Source: Leucobacter insecticola
GTDB taxonomy: Bacteria; Actinomycetota; Actinomycetes; Actinomycetales; Microbacteriaceae
Length of the DNA stretch: 64,000 bases
Reading direction: 5' to 3'
NCBI RefSeq assembly: GCF_011382965.1
Contig: NZ_CP049934.1
Location: 1,550,001 to 1,614,000 of the forward strand
This document shows, one piece after another, positions 1 to 9,153 of this stretch. Below the pieces are notes generated by a model. The model was not told where the DNA came from, made no database searches, and saw nothing but the letters and a program-made list of their open reading frames with translations. Numbering within the stretch: the first letter of the stretch is position 1; each line of letters begins with the position of its first letter. A program made the translations under genes and the position numbers.

Positions 1-79
1 GGGTCACGGCGAGCACGGCGTAGAGACCGCCGGACGCGAGACCCGCGAGAGCGCCCTGGAGGAGCGCGCTCCCGTTCAC
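1..79 (-). CDS. Branched-chain amino-acid-type ABC transporter permease (LivH-like), N-terminal fragment
   Basis: Only the first 26 codons are in the window; the gene runs off the left edge. The start is a GTG at 79-77, with a GGAG ribosome-binding site six to seven bases upstream. The translated peptide has the LLQG...GGLYAVLAV pattern seen at the N-terminus of LivH permeases, the first membrane helix. It lies 151 bp downstream of the binding-protein gene on the same strand, so it should be the inner-membrane channel of that uptake system. The substrate cannot be told from this fragment. Confidence 0.7.
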   Translation of the reverse strand, partial: MNGSALLQGALAGLASGGLYAVLAVT

Positions 80-230
80 GGGTGGCTCCGTGGGCGTTTA
101 CGGTTGGATATGGTGCACATGTGGATCCTTTGGTGCCAGAGGTTGAACGGTTGAGCAGAGCGGACCAGTCTCACCTCACGGTGAGTATCTGGCCCGCTCC
201 GTTCTGTCACGCTGCTGCGATTATCGATCG

Positions 231-1415
231 CTACTTGCTGCTCGGAAACAGCAGCCAATCTTCGGCAGCCTTTTCCCAAGCCCGTGTGCCCGACTTAAGC
301 TCGACGGGCCATGCGCCGGGCTCGTAGTCTTGCTCTGCAGCCTTCTTGAACTGATACTCGTAAGCGACCATCGGGTTGTCGATCGGATCCATTCCTTCGA
401 GCGCCGCAGCAACGGACTCTCGGGTAATGTTGCCGTCAATGCTCTTCAGTACTTCGACGAAGTAGGTTGCTGCGAGGTAGCCGCCCTGACTGAACGAAGT
501 CAGTGCGATATTGTTCTCCTTCATCAGGCCACTCCAGTCAGCGTTGATCTCGCTGTCTTCAGTGAAGGGGTAGAACTCGGCAGGAATGTGTGCGCCGGCG
601 CTCGTCCAATCGAGAGCTTTCGCAAAGTTTTCGCTGTAGACGCTTGTGAGGAAGAGGAACGTGACATCATCCCAGCCCTGAGCTTGTGCTGCTTTCACTT
701 GACCAATCGCGTCGGGCTCCATCGCGTTTACAGCGATCGCCTTGCAGCCCGCTTCCTTCGCCTTCACGATGTAGGGCGTGTAGTCAGACCCGCCGTAGGG
801 AACCGTGTCGTCGACAAAGATTGGCTTCTTGCCGGTGATCTCGGTCCAGCGTTCCACGCCCGCGGTGTACGCGGGCAGCGTGGAGCCTGCGATCTCAAGC
901 ATTACGCAAATGTCATCGATGCCGAGATTCTCGGAGCCGTTGAGAAGAGTGAGGGTCATGTCGTTGTAAGGTCCGATGTTGACTGGAGCGATACTGGGGG
1001 AATTGAAACACCCCGGATCTACACCGATACCGGGCATCGACTTGACGCCCTCCTGCTCGTAGTATTTCTTGTTGATATCGCACTCGATGAGGGATGCGCC
1101 GCCGATGAGGGCGACAACCTCGTCGCTGCCGACAAGCTCTCTGGCCGCCGCGGTCGCTGCCGCGGGATCGCCCTTGTCGTCGACCGTGTTGTATTCGATC
1201 TTGTGGCCGTTTACCCCGCCGTCTGCGTTCACGCGATCGAATACCGCCTGGGCAGCTTCCGATGCTTCGGGGAATGTTGCCGCGCCACTCAGCGTGTTCA
1301 CTGAGCCAATCTTGATCGGGGCTCCCTCGCCGCCGCCATCAGATCCGGCGCAACCCGTCAGGGCAATAGCGGTGACCGTAGTCATCGCGGCAATGCCAGC
1401 AATTTTTCTTTTCAT
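231..1415 (-). CDS. Branched-chain amino-acid-type ABC transporter substrate-binding lipoprotein
   Basis: This 394-residue protein starts with a lipoprotein signal: a basic N-terminus, a hydrophobic stretch, and lipobox L-T-G-C with the lipidated Cys at residue 22. The mature part begins with the I-K-I-G-S-V-N-T-L-S-G segment typical of type-1 periplasmic-binding (LivJ/Peripla_BP_6) proteins and has their usual length. GGAAC lies just before the ATG. It follows the MoaF-family gene by 60 bp and precedes a LivH-type permease, so it should capture the ligand outside the membrane. LivJ relatives bind amino acids, amides, urea or aromatic acids; the neighbouring amine-related genes hint at an amine or amino-acid ligand, but this is inference. 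Confidence 0.88.
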   Translation of the reverse strand: MKRKIAGIAAMTTVTAIALTGCAGSDGGGEGAPIKIGSVNTLSGAATFPEASEAAQAVFDRVNADGGVNGHKIEYNTVDDKGDPAAATAAARELVGSDEVVALIGGASLIECDINKKYYEQEGVKSMPGIGVDPGCFNSPSIAPVNIGPYNDMTLTLLNGSENLGIDDICVMLEIAGSTLPAYTAGVERWTEITGKKPIFVDDTVPYGGSDYTPYIVKAKEAGCKAIAVNAMEPDAIGQVKAAQAQGWDDVTFLFLTSVYSENFAKALDWTSAGAHIPAEFYPFTEDSEINADWSGLMKENNIALTSFSQGGYLAATYFVEVLKSIDGNITRESVAAALEGMDPIDNPMVAYEYQFKKAAEQDYEPGAWPVELKSGTRAWEKAAEDWLLFPSSK

Positions 1416-1474
1416 GAGGTTCCTTCTGTTGGTGACCTGTATAAGTACTGGGCTGTGAAGTGTCAGTTTTGGGC

Positions 1475-2302
1475 CTACACCGGCTGCACGTCGGGGTACT
1501 CGACAGAGCCGATGGGGTAAATGTGGCCGCCTGCTCGTGAGTGCTCGGCTTCGCCGTCGCTGTTGATGCCGAGGAAGATCCCTGTCGTCATCAGCTGGTA
1601 GCCAAGGTCGTGGAGCCAGACGCTTGCGACGGCGATCCGGAACTCACGGAAGCAGAAGAGGTAGAGTCCGTCGGCAAATTTCCACACCGTTGACATGTCC
1701 ATGTCGCCGTGGCCTCGCTGCACGCCCTGCACGCACTGCCAGGCGTAGCGCTCGCTCGAGATATAGACGTGCTCGTAGAGGTGATGCGGGCTGTAGCGGT
1801 AGAGGTTGCGCTTGCCGATGAGGTCGCGTGACGGCCCGGGCACCTCGCCGCTTGGGGTCCCACCATCGGTGACAGCGGACCAGAAGGTTTGCCCAACCTG
1901 GGGCTCGCCCTCTACAGCGGTCTCCGCGATCTCGGAACGGGTGACGAGCCCGCGGTGGGTCGACTCGGAGTAGACCACGGTGATGGCTTCGCGCTCGCGT
2001 GATTCAAGCGGCAGGTGCACGAAAACGACGTCTTGGCGCACACGCACGGCGTCGTAAGGATCGTCGAGTTCTCCGTCTGAGGCGAGTGCTCCTGTTCCGC
2101 TCCAGCGCACTGAGTCGGCGCCGAAGCTGAGCGTGAGGGTCGAGCCGTCTTCAAGTGTGAGCCCCAGCGCCGTGCCTTCGAGGGAGATACTGCCTAGGCG
2201 GTAGGTGTCGATCCCCGCGGCGAACTCGTCGTAGCTTCGCCACTCGTTGGGATCGGCGGCTGTCACGTCGGCAGCGGTGAGATCAGAAGTTATGGTCGTC
2301 AT
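1475..2302 (-). CDS. MoaF family protein
   Basis: This 275-residue protein shows the two-part MoaF architecture: an N-terminal beta-rich region and a C-terminal half with the family block GKRNLYRYSPHHLYEHVY, at about residues 163-180, followed by W-Q-C and HGD motifs. Despite the Pfam wording about molybdenum cofactor, moaF was named (to my knowledge) from the monoamine regulon of Klebsiella, and its reaction is unknown. AAGGA precedes the ATG. It is the first gene of a run into the LivJ-type binding protein and permease, and an AraC regulator gene lies upstream on the same strand. This suggests a role in uptake-linked catabolism of an amine-like compound. No signal peptide is visible, so it is probably cytoplasmic. 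Confidence 0.75.
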   Translation of the reverse strand: MTTITSDLTAADVTAADPNEWRSYDEFAAGIDTYRLGSISLEGTALGLTLEDGSTLTLSFGADSVRWSGTGALASDGELDDPYDAVRVRQDVVFVHLPLESREREAITVVYSESTHRGLVTRSEIAETAVEGEPQVGQTFWSAVTDGGTPSGEVPGPSRDLIGKRNLYRYSPHHLYEHVYISSERYAWQCVQGVQRGHGDMDMSTVWKFADGLYLFCFREFRIAVASVWLHDLGYQLMTTGIFLGINSDGEAEHSRAGGHIYPIGSVEYPDVQPV

Positions 2303-2593
2303 TGGCCAGGATCCTTTGTGTCGTCGTCGTTGAAGAGCTGAGCGGGAAGCTCACCGAATCTTGATATTCGGGGTGGAACTCTTACTGTAAGGACACAAAG
2401 GCTCCGGTGGAGTGCTCTCTGCGGGCAGACACAAGGGTCGTGCCCGGTTCGTCAATGAGTGTCACAACTCGGTCACACGGGAATGAAGCTCGCCGATTGA
2501 GCGACGCAGGAGTCGAAATCAAGGGAAACGTGGCCGTGGTTTCGACTCCTGCATTCGCTCAACCGGCGGAAGGGTTTGCCTTTTCGGGGGAGC
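2303..2593. other. Intergenic region between moaF-like and araC-like genes
   Basis: This 291-bp gap should hold the moaF-operon promoter near 2303-2420 and the end of the araC transcript. Its only clear structure is the long inverted repeat at 2495-2564. No convincing gene was found; the small open frames here have no recognisable protein. Confidence 0.6.
2495..2564 (-). terminator. Long imperfect hairpin downstream of the AraC gene
   Basis: Two 26-27-nt arms (2495-2520 and 2538-2564) are near-perfect inverted copies around the core GCAGGAGTCGAAA, separated by a 17-nt loop. The hairpin sits 30 bp past the stop codon of the AraC regulator and could end its transcript. There is no T-run, so a protein-binding site or attenuator for the downstream moaF operon is also possible. 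Confidence 0.5.
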
Positions 2594-3598
2594 CTAGCGG
2601 CGGAAACCGCGGAACATTTTTGCTTCGAGAGCTGAGTTCGGTTGACGGAACTCACTCGGGGAGACGCCGTAGGTGGACTTAAACACCCGGCTGAAGTGGG
2701 CTGCGTCGGTGAAGCCCCATCGGGCCGCAATCGCTGAAACAGTGCGGTCGGCGATCACGGGATCAAGCAGGTCAACGCGGCACCGCTCAAGGCGGCGCTC
2801 GCGGATCCACGTCGAGACGGTGGTGTCGGCCTGACGGAACAGCGCGTGCAGGTGGCGGGTGGAGATGTAGTGCGCCGCCGCGATGCTGCTGGGGGAAAGC
2901 TGGGGTGAACCCAGATTTTCGTCGATGTGGGTGTAAATCTTTTGGAGTAGCACCTGGTGGGGATCTCGGTGCGCGGGATCCGTGTCGAGAATGCTTGAGA
3001 GCATGGTGCTCACGAGGTCGAGGCTCGTATGAGCGAGCTTCGTGCGCACCCTGTCATCGAGCGGGGAGAGCTGTGCCGGAAACTGAGAGATAAATGCGGT
3101 GATTACCGAGGCCAGGCCGCTGTTCTGCTGTCTGAGAGACACGGCCGTGAGCTGCTCCGTGAACGGAATGGGGAGTTCCAAGCGATCCTTCGGGAACATC
3201 ATGATCAGATTGCGAAACTCTTCGCCGAAGAGGAGCGAGTAGGGGCGAGACGTGTCGTAGATCGATAGGTCTCCAGGGCTCATCACGAGCTCTTTGCCAT
3301 CCTGTACGAGGATGCTGCTGCCTGACAGGAGGAGGCTGACCTTATAGTAACCGCTGCCCCCGCTCGCAATCGTTTCTGGAGTGCGCTCGACGAGGTGCGG
3401 TTTCGCTGTGATCTCGGTAAACGCGATGTTGTCAGCGTCAGCGGAAGACATACGAGCGGCGAATGGCTCGGGGCGGTCAGTACTCACTCGCAGCGGAACA
3501 AAGGAGGACGACACCAGGTTGCGGAAGGCGCCGAGACTGTCAGCCTGAGCCGGCGTCTGCGTTGCCTTGGATAGATTTCGAAACTGAGTTGCCACCAT
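2594..3598 (-). CDS. AraC family transcriptional regulator (AraC-binding-like N-domain)
   Basis: A 334-residue regulator with an N-terminal sensor region of the AraC_binding_2 type (the LSPGD-like turn reads MSPGDLSIYDTSRPY) and a C-terminal double helix-turn-helix. The final helix carries the AraC signature GFTDAAHFSRVFKSTYGVSP. I prefer the ATG at 3598, which has AGAGG eight bases upstream, over the GTG at 3607. It lies 29 bp downstream of the class-III PLP enzyme and upstream of moaF, all on one strand, so it may control either or both. It is a close architectural relative of the regulators at 23145-24104 and 46041-47029. The effector is unknown. Confidence 0.87.
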   Translation of the reverse strand: MVATQFRNLSKATQTPAQADSLGAFRNLVSSSFVPLRVSTDRPEPFAARMSSADADNIAFTEITAKPHLVERTPETIASGGSGYYKVSLLLSGSSILVQDGKELVMSPGDLSIYDTSRPYSLLFGEEFRNLIMMFPKDRLELPIPFTEQLTAVSLRQQNSGLASVITAFISQFPAQLSPLDDRVRTKLAHTSLDLVSTMLSSILDTDPAHRDPHQVLLQKIYTHIDENLGSPQLSPSSIAAAHYISTRHLHALFRQADTTVSTWIRERRLERCRVDLLDPVIADRTVSAIAARWGFTDAAHFSRVFKSTYGVSPSEFRQPNSALEAKMFRGFRR

Positions 3599-3627
3599 GC
3601 ATTTCACCTCTCAGGGCGAGGATACAC

Positions 3628-4896
3628 CTAAATTTCTGAGAGTGCGTCTTCGAGTGCGCTGACCAACAACGGTAGCTCGTCCGCGCCGAACGCGAGTGGT
3701 GGGCGAACCTTCAACACTGAACTCTCGCGGCCGATCCGTGAAATCAACACCCGACGATCCTTCATCGCCTCAACCACCTGTTTGGCGAGGTGGGGTGCAG
3801 GCTCACCATCGACCGCAAAATCGAGACCGAGGAACATGCCGGTGCCCTTCGCCACACGCACAAAATCGTGTTTCTCGACCATCGCTTGCAGGCTCGTGAG
3901 GGCCGCGGTACCGAGAACCTCTGCGCGCTGCATGAGTTGTTCCGTGGCCATCTCCTGAAGCACGGCCTCGCCCACCGCAGCGGAAACCGGGTTCCCCGCA
4001 AAGGTATTGAAAAACTCGTTCTGCGAACCGAACTCGTCGAGCCGCGCTTCGCTTGTGACGACGGCGGACATGGGATGGCCATTGCCCATCGGCTTGCCCA
4101 TGGTCACGATATCCGGCACTAGGCCCGCGTACTGGTGACCCCACATGTGCGTGCCGGTGCGGCCAAAGCCGCTCTGCACCTCGTCAGCGATCACGAGGCC
4201 GCCAGCGGCGCGGACGTGATCCGCGATTGCTGTGAGTAATCCTTCCGGCAGCCGCGGCATGCCCTCGGTCGAGAACAACGGATCAAAGAGGCACGCGGAG
4301 ATACCGAATCCCGCCTCCTGAAGCGAGACGATGGCCGTGTCGAGCTGGCGCAGTGTGTCGGCAGCGACCTCGGCGGCGGGGCGCGGATCCACGTCGAGAT
4401 CTGGCAGGCGCAGGGTTCGCACGTGTGCCCCGAGGGGTTCTTTCGTCTTCAGCCCCGTCGTCATTTCGGCGAGAGAGATGGTGGTGCCGTGGTAGCTGTA
4501 GTCGGAGACGATGAGGCCCGTCGCTCCCGTGTGTTGACGGGCGATCCGGAGTGCGAGCTCGTTGGCCTCGGATCCCGAGTTGCCGTAGAAGACACGGTCG
4601 AGGCCCGCATCGAAGGTCGCGAGCAGTTGCTCAGAATAGTCGTACACGCGCTCGTTGAGGTAGCGGGTGTGGATGTTGATGCGGGACGCCTGTTCGGTCA
4701 TCGCCCTGACGACCCGCTCGTTCGCGTGACCGACGTGCGGCACATTGTTGTAGGCGTCGAGATAGCGCTCGCCACTGGCCTCGGTGAGCCAGACACCCTT
4801 CGCTGAAACAAACTGAAGTGGGGTGTCGTAGAAGAGCGGGGAGTAGGGGCCGATGGTCCGGTTGCGGCGGGTGATGAGTTCGGCGGTAGTTGCCAT
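3628..4896 (-). CDS. Class-III PLP enzyme, probable O-phosphoethanolamine phospho-lyase
   Basis: This 422-residue fold-type I PLP enzyme belongs to the class-III aminotransferase family. The PLP-anchoring lysine is Lys268 in [12 protein letters not shown], with [12 protein letters not shown] at about 238-249. The G-K-P-x-G-N-G-H-P form is the one I associate with phospho-lyases (human ETNPPL/PHYKPL type) rather than ordinary transaminases. The likely reaction is elimination of phosphate and ammonia from phosphoethanolamine to give acetaldehyde, in the cytoplasm. The ATG at 4896 has AAGGA upstream; the open frame continues further 5' only as a shadow of the kinase gene. The kinase gene 46 bp upstream would supply the phosphorylated substrate. 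5-Phosphohydroxylysine is an alternative substrate. Confidence 0.82.
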   Translation of the reverse strand: MATTAELITRRNRTIGPYSPLFYDTPLQFVSAKGVWLTEASGERYLDAYNNVPHVGHANERVVRAMTEQASRINIHTRYLNERVYDYSEQLLATFDAGLDRVFYGNSGSEANELALRIARQHTGATGLIVSDYSYHGTTISLAEMTTGLKTKEPLGAHVRTLRLPDLDVDPRPAAEVAADTLRQLDTAIVSLQEAGFGISACLFDPLFSTEGMPRLPEGLLTAIADHVRAAGGLVIADEVQSGFGRTGTHMWGHQYAGLVPDIVTMGKPMGNGHPMSAVVTSEARLDEFGSQNEFFNTFAGNPVSAAVGEAVLQEMATEQLMQRAEVLGTAALTSLQAMVEKHDFVRVAKGTGMFLGLDFAVDGEPAPHLAKQVVEAMKDRRVLISRIGRESSVLKVRPPLAFGADELPLLVSALEDALSEI

Positions 4897-4942
4897 GGTG
4901 GTGATCCTTGCTTGTGGCGGAGACTTGGGTGCTGGGGCGCGG

Positions 4943-5962
4943 CTAGTCCGCGATGAACTCGCGGGCGAGACGCACAGTGTTCGGGAGAACCCTAGCGACG
5001 AGCCACTCGGGGGTGTCCTCGCCGCGACGATCGGCGGCCCAGCCAAGATAGGTGAGTGCGCGGGCGAGGAGCATCGCGGGGAAGGCGGCGTGATCCGCGG
5101 GGTCGAGCGGCCGCCCGGATTCATAGCCGGCGAAGAGGGCATCGCGGTACTCGGCGTAGCGCGGGTGGGGCGTGTAGAAATGGATCGCTGTCGCGAGATC
5201 GAAGAGGTGCCAGCCCGCGGCGAAGTCGTCGAAATCGATGAGCACGAGGCCGGCCCCGGTGCGCAGCACGTTTTCGGGGGTGAGATCCGAATGGATCGGG
5301 CCGAAGCGATTCTTCGGGGTGCCATATGCGGTGAGTTGCTCGCGGATGCGGAGTATCGCAGCCTCGACCGCCGCGCGATCTTCGCCGACGAGCTCGGCGA
5401 TCCTGAGCGGATCACCCCACGCCGGCTCGGTGCCGACAAGGCCATCCAGATCCCAGTCGTCGCGGGGCACCGCCATGGTGTAGCCGGATCGTTCGGTGGC
5501 ATTGTGTACCTCGGCCGCGAGGCGGCCCAGCGCCGCAAAATCTGCCGGGTCGATCGACGCGCTGCCGTCGACTCCCGTACGTTCGTCACCGAAGTTGCCG
5601 TGGTTCTCGAGCAGTAACTGCATGTCGACCTGGTGTGCGCCCGCGGGATGATTGTGGCCGACCGTGCAGAAGCCGCGGCCGTCGGGGGAGTGCAGAAAGC
5701 TCGGGACCGCGACGCCCTCTCCATGGAGCGCGCGCACGAAATCGAGCTCGCAAGCGAGTTCCGCATCAGAGTGATAGCCCTGGCGGTGTACACGGAGGAC
5801 GTAGCGGGTTGAAGCGTTGTCTTCCCCGCGGGTATCAGTGAGCGAGAACACGAAGTTCTCACGGTTTTTGAGCAGCGTGAGGGGAGTGTCGGGATCAAAG
5901 CCAAAAGTTTCGAGTGCCTCGCGAGCGAGGGCGGTTGCGGCGGTGAGATCTACGCTGGTCAT
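4943..5962 (-). CDS. APH-family kinase, probable ethanolamine/hydroxylysine kinase
   Basis: A 339-residue phosphotransferase of the aminoglycoside/choline-kinase fold. The catalytic Brenner-type motif HSDLTPEN is at 224-231 and the metal-binding IDFDD at 242-246; a nucleotide-binding lysine is likely near residue 32. I chose the ATG at 5962 because GGAAGGACAGGC stands directly before it; the open frame extends to 6103 without a better start. It is the first gene of the run kinase, class-III phospho-lyase-like enzyme, AraC. Kinases of this family fused or adjacent to such PLP enzymes phosphorylate ethanolamine or hydroxylysine. An antibiotic-resistance role is unlikely in this setting. Confidence 0.8.
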   Translation of the reverse strand: MTSVDLTAATALAREALETFGFDPDTPLTLLKNRENFVFSLTDTRGEDNASTRYVLRVHRQGYHSDAELACELDFVRALHGEGVAVPSFLHSPDGRGFCTVGHNHPAGAHQVDMQLLLENHGNFGDERTGVDGSASIDPADFAALGRLAAEVHNATERSGYTMAVPRDDWDLDGLVGTEPAWGDPLRIAELVGEDRAAVEAAILRIREQLTAYGTPKNRFGPIHSDLTPENVLRTGAGLVLIDFDDFAAGWHLFDLATAIHFYTPHPRYAEYRDALFAGYESGRPLDPADHAAFPAMLLARALTYLGWAADRRGEDTPEWLVARVLPNTVRLAREFIAD

Positions 5963-6082
5963 GCCTGTCCTTCCGATGAGTGCGTTCATACGGTAACACG
6001 CATCTCGGGGGAAAAGTATATTTTGAGTATAGAAATTATATTTACAGTTTGTGTTGCGGCGCGGCGAGCCTAGACTGAGGGC
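5963..6082. promoter_or_regulatory. Divergent promoter region between kinase and TetR genes
   Basis: This 120-bp region separates the kinase operon (minus) from the TetR-like gene (plus). Its middle (about 6017-6055) is strikingly A/T-rich, with repeated TATA-like words, unlike the surrounding G/C-rich DNA. That is where overlapping divergent promoters and a TetR operator would be expected. No single clear palindrome could be fixed by eye. Confidence 0.45.
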
Positions 6083-6714
6083 ATGAGCGATGTACGGGAG
6101 CAACGTGGGGACCGGATTCGCAGGGCGTCCTCAGCCTGCGTGAACGTCGGCAGCTGAGGACCCGGGCCGAGCTCGTTGATGCGGTGCTCGCGGTGATTGC
6201 TGAGAGTGGGGTCACCGAGACCACGATCGATCGTATATCCGCGACGTCGCGGATTTCGCGGGGGACTGTGTATGCACATTTTCCCGGTGGTCGGGATGAA
6301 TTGTTGCGGGCAGCCTACGAGAGGCTCGGCCGGGATCTCGTCGCGCAAACCCGCGCCGCGGAGGCTGCAGCAATTGGTTGGCGGGAGCAACTCACTGCTC
6401 ACGCGCGGGCGATGTTCGAACTCGCTGCTGATGCGCGCATCGGGCACTTTTATAATGTCTCCGGCCCGGCGCTTATCGTAAGCGGTGAGGAGCGCGGGAT
6501 CGGATCCGGCGCGAGCTCGCTCATGATGGCTGAGGTGCTCCGCGCGGCGCAGCGCGCGGGCGAGGTTGATCCGGCCCTGGACCCAGAGGCTGTGGCGTCC
6601 CTGCTGGTTGGCGCACTCAGAGAAGCCGCGGCCGGTGTCTCCTCCGGTGTGCGCGATGCCGGAGTCTCCTACACGGCCTTCGCTCGCCTGGTCGAGGGCC
6701 TTGCTGTGCGGTAG
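6083..6714 (+). pseudogene. TetR family transcriptional regulator with N-terminal frameshift
   Basis: The frame after about 6121 encodes a TetR-like protein of about 190 residues: a helix-turn-helix with ETTIDRISATSRISRGTVYAHF, then an all-helical ligand domain. The natural start is the ATG at 6083, but its frame stops after 24 codons. Adding one G to the GGG at 6123-6125 joins MSDVREQRGDRIR to the LSLRERRQLRTRAEL helix and restores a normal regulator. Without it the only start in frame is the GTG at 6184, which would cut off helix 1. It is divergent from the kinase/phospho-lyase genes and probably represses them. The frameshift fits the window-wide pattern of missing homopolymer bases. Confidence 0.72.
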
Positions 6715-6758
6715 AAGTAGCCCGCGTTCGTGGTGTGGTGAGGGCCCACCTAAACAGC

Positions 6759-6817
6759 GAGCGCCCACCTACCCCGCACGCGATTATGTTGGGCACTCGC
6801 GATTATGGTGGGCGCTC
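6759..6817 (+). terminator. Hairpin downstream of the TetR gene
   Basis: An 11-bp perfect stem, GAGCGCCCACC (6759-6769) with GGTGGGCGCTC (6807-6817), encloses two near-identical copies of GCGATTATG-t/g-TGGGC. It lies 45 bp after the TetR stop and before the DUF1622 gene. It probably ends TetR transcription, although it lacks a T-run. Confidence 0.45.
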
Positions 6818-6877
6818 ACCGACCGGTTGCGAACCATTCACCAGCCATCGGGTTGAAAACTATGCCAGGCTGGGAAC

Positions 6878-7294
6878 ATGCATAACGAAGGGTTGGATAC
6901 CGCGGGGTTGTTTGCGGCCATCGTGACCGTGATCGAGGTCATCGGCGTCGTTGTGGTGATCGTGGGTATCGGGATCGCCGCCGTGCTTTCGGTCCGAGCG
7001 CTTGTGCGGGGCGGCGGAGGCAGAGCGGCCTACCAGGTGCTGCGCACCACGATCGGCGGCTCGATCCTGCTCGGTCTTGAGATCTTCGTCGCGGCCGACA
7101 TTATTCATACGCTTTCGGCGCCGTCGTTTGAAGACGCCGCGGTGCTCGGTCTCATCGTGCTGATCCGAACCGTGCTGAGCATGTCGATCCAGATCGAGAT
7201 CGAAGGCACGCTCCCGTGGCGCCGGGCGCTTCTCACGAGCGGCGGCGAGATCGTAGTGAACGCAATCGCGAACGAGGCGAACGCAAAGAAGTAG
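6878..7294 (+). CDS. DUF1622 family membrane protein
   Basis: A 138-residue integral membrane protein with three hydrophobic segments (about residues 10-43, 60-82 and 88-106), matching the length and layout of the DUF1622 family. The family has no known function. The charged stretch EIEIEGTLPWRRAL near the C-terminus and the conserved R-x-L-x-x-G loop after helix 1 fit the family. It is a single-gene transcript followed by a shared terminator hairpin, and no neighbour suggests a partner. The ribosome-binding site (GGGAAC) is weak. Confidence 0.75.
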   Translation: MHNEGLDTAGLFAAIVTVIEVIGVVVVIVGIGIAAVLSVRALVRGGGGRAAYQVLRTTIGGSILLGLEIFVAADIIHTLSAPSFEDAAVLGLIVLIRTVLSMSIQIEIEGTLPWRRALLTSGGEIVVNAIANEANAKK

Positions 7295-7330
7295 CCGAGC
7301 CTCCGAGGCAAGTCTCGGACGCCCGGCTAC
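7291..7330. terminator. Bidirectional terminator between convergent genes
   Basis: A nested hairpin with outer arms GTAGCCG (7291-7297) and CGGCTAC (7324-7330) and inner arms TCCGAG and CTCGGA. It begins inside the stop codon of the DUF1622 gene and ends four bases before the stop of the convergent ThDP-enzyme gene, so it can serve both. Confidence 0.65.
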
Positions 7331-7333
7331 TGT

Positions 7334-9153
7334 CTAGTCCTCGGGTACCTCAAGCCCGTTGACGCGTTGAATCTCGCGCTGGTAGTCGGCGACTACGCTT
7401 TGTGAGATCCTGCAATCTAGGAGGATCGTTCCGCGGGAACCTTCCGCAACCCAGTCGCCGAGCGCATCAAGATCCTCGAGTGCGCGCACAGCGACCCCGC
7501 GCGCGCCGAGAGCCGTTGCGACACCGGCGAAGTCTACGTCAGGGATGAGCATCGGGCCCTCGTTGAGGCCCATCGCGCCGTAGAGATGCACCTCCGCTCC
7601 GTAGGCGCCGTCATTCCACACCACAATAACGCAGCTGGGTGCCGTGCGGATCGCGGTTTCAAGGTCAGCGAGGGCCATCAGCCCGCCCCCGTCACCCGTG
7701 TTCAGCACGACAGTGGTGTCGGGAACGGCAGCAGCGATACCCGCGACGGTGGGGAATCCGAGCCCGATGGTCTGGTAGGCGGTGCCGACCATGATCATTC
7801 GTTCGGGGGCAGCGACGGGCCAGTACATGTTGGCCCAGCCGATGAAGTGACCCCCGTCGGCGGTGACATGGCGTTCCTCGGGAAGCAGTTCACCGATCCG
7901 CGTTGCCACCGCGCGCGGATCCAATCGCCCGTCAGCGCAGATCCCGTCTGGGTGTTCCGAAAGACCGGTGCTGCGCACGCGTCGGGCACCGTCAGGCTCG
8001 AGTCCTGTCACCCGTTCGCGCCAGCCACCACTGGGGGTCACTGTGGGCTCGACAGTTTCGGATTCCGCGAGGCCGAGCAACAGCGACCCGAGCAGCGCCC
8101 GCGCGTCCCCTTGCAGCAACAGATGAGTGATCGGATGGTTCGTCTTTGGCGGTGGAACCTGCTCGTCATCGATACGGATGACCGTGGTGCCGGGACCAAA
8201 GAGATCACCGAAGCGCATCGTGAACTGGTTGAGTGCCGCACCGACAACCACAGCAACATCGGCCTCGGCAATAACCGACATGGCCTCCAAATGCCCAAAG
8301 CCGCCCGTGAGACCAAGATCGTATTGTGCTTTGGGAAAGATGCCGCGGGCGAGCGCTGTTGTGGCAGTGACCGCGCCCAGTACGTCCGCGAGCTCACCCA
8401 ACTCCGCGGACGCACCCGAAAGATGCGCTCCGCGTCCAGCAAGAATGACGGGGCGTTCCGCCTCGCGAAGCGCGAGCAGAGCAGCCTCCATCTGATGGCC
8501 CGCCGGAGCGGAGGGCATCGCCGTCCCACGCGGCTGTGGGGACGTAGCGAGCGTGGTGTGATGTTCTGCGACGGATGCGCTGAGCGAAGCAATGGTCGCG
8601 GGGTCGTTCAGGTCGATCCCCTGGCTCGTTTTCGGGTTCGCGACGGCCTCGGCATTCACAAGGTCGTAGGGGATCCCGAGCACCACCGGGCGGCGCAGAC
8701 GCTGCGCGTAAGAAACCGCGCGATCCACCATCCGCTCGATATTTGTGACCGACAGCATGTGAGTGCGCACGCCGAGGGCCGCAGCAAGCATTTCCTGGTC
8801 GACATCCCAGGGGCGCGGACCATTACTCGGCGCATCGCCGACGACCACGAGCATTGGGGTGCGCGCCTGGGTCGCTTCCGCGAGCGCTGTCAGCGTGTTC
8901 GTGAAACCAGCTCCGTACGTGGTGGTCGCGATCGCGATCTTTCCCGAGACGCGCGTGTAGGCATCCGCTGCCGCGACCGTCGCCGCCTCGTGCCGCACCG
9001 CCGTATATCCGACGCCGACCTCCCCGAGGCTCTCAATGAGGTGCGCATTTCCGTTGCCCATCAGGCCAAAGCTCTGCTCAGCATGACGCGCGAGTGATTC
9101 AGCGAGGATGCGGGTGAGTGTGGGGGCGAAGCGGGAGCGGCGGTAGTAGACAT
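7334..9153 (-). CDS. Thiamine diphosphate-dependent enzyme (acetolactate-synthase-like), N-terminal frameshift
   Basis: This protein of about 605 residues has the three-domain layout of the acetolactate synthase/benzoylformate decarboxylase superfamily. The cofactor-activating Glu is in AVRHEAATVAAADAY, and the C-terminal ThDP/Mg motif is GDGGG...(about 24)...ND. It acts on 2-oxo acids or aldehydes; the substrate is unknown. The best start is the ATG at 9153 with AAAGGA six bases upstream, but it is out of frame with the body. One extra G in the G5 run at 9122-9126 would connect MSTTAAPASP to TLTRILAESLARHA. The longer in-frame extension to 9379 crosses non-coding-looking DNA and is unlikely. 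It appears monocistronic and convergent with DUF1622. Confidence 0.78.

Noticed and set aside
1475..2302. Molybdenum cofactor biosynthesis role for the MoaF protein
   Set aside because: No molybdopterin genes are in view and the family name is historical; kept only as MoaF family.
3628..5904. A 758-codon open frame reading through the PLP-enzyme gene and beyond
   Set aside because: The part upstream of 4896 lies antiparallel-free but in another frame of the kinase gene and has Ser/Arg/Pro-rich shadow composition; the ATG at 4896 has a good ribosome-binding site.
7586..9097. A 503-codon plus-strand open frame
   Set aside because: It is antisense to the clearly conserved ThDP enzyme and has no recognisable domain.
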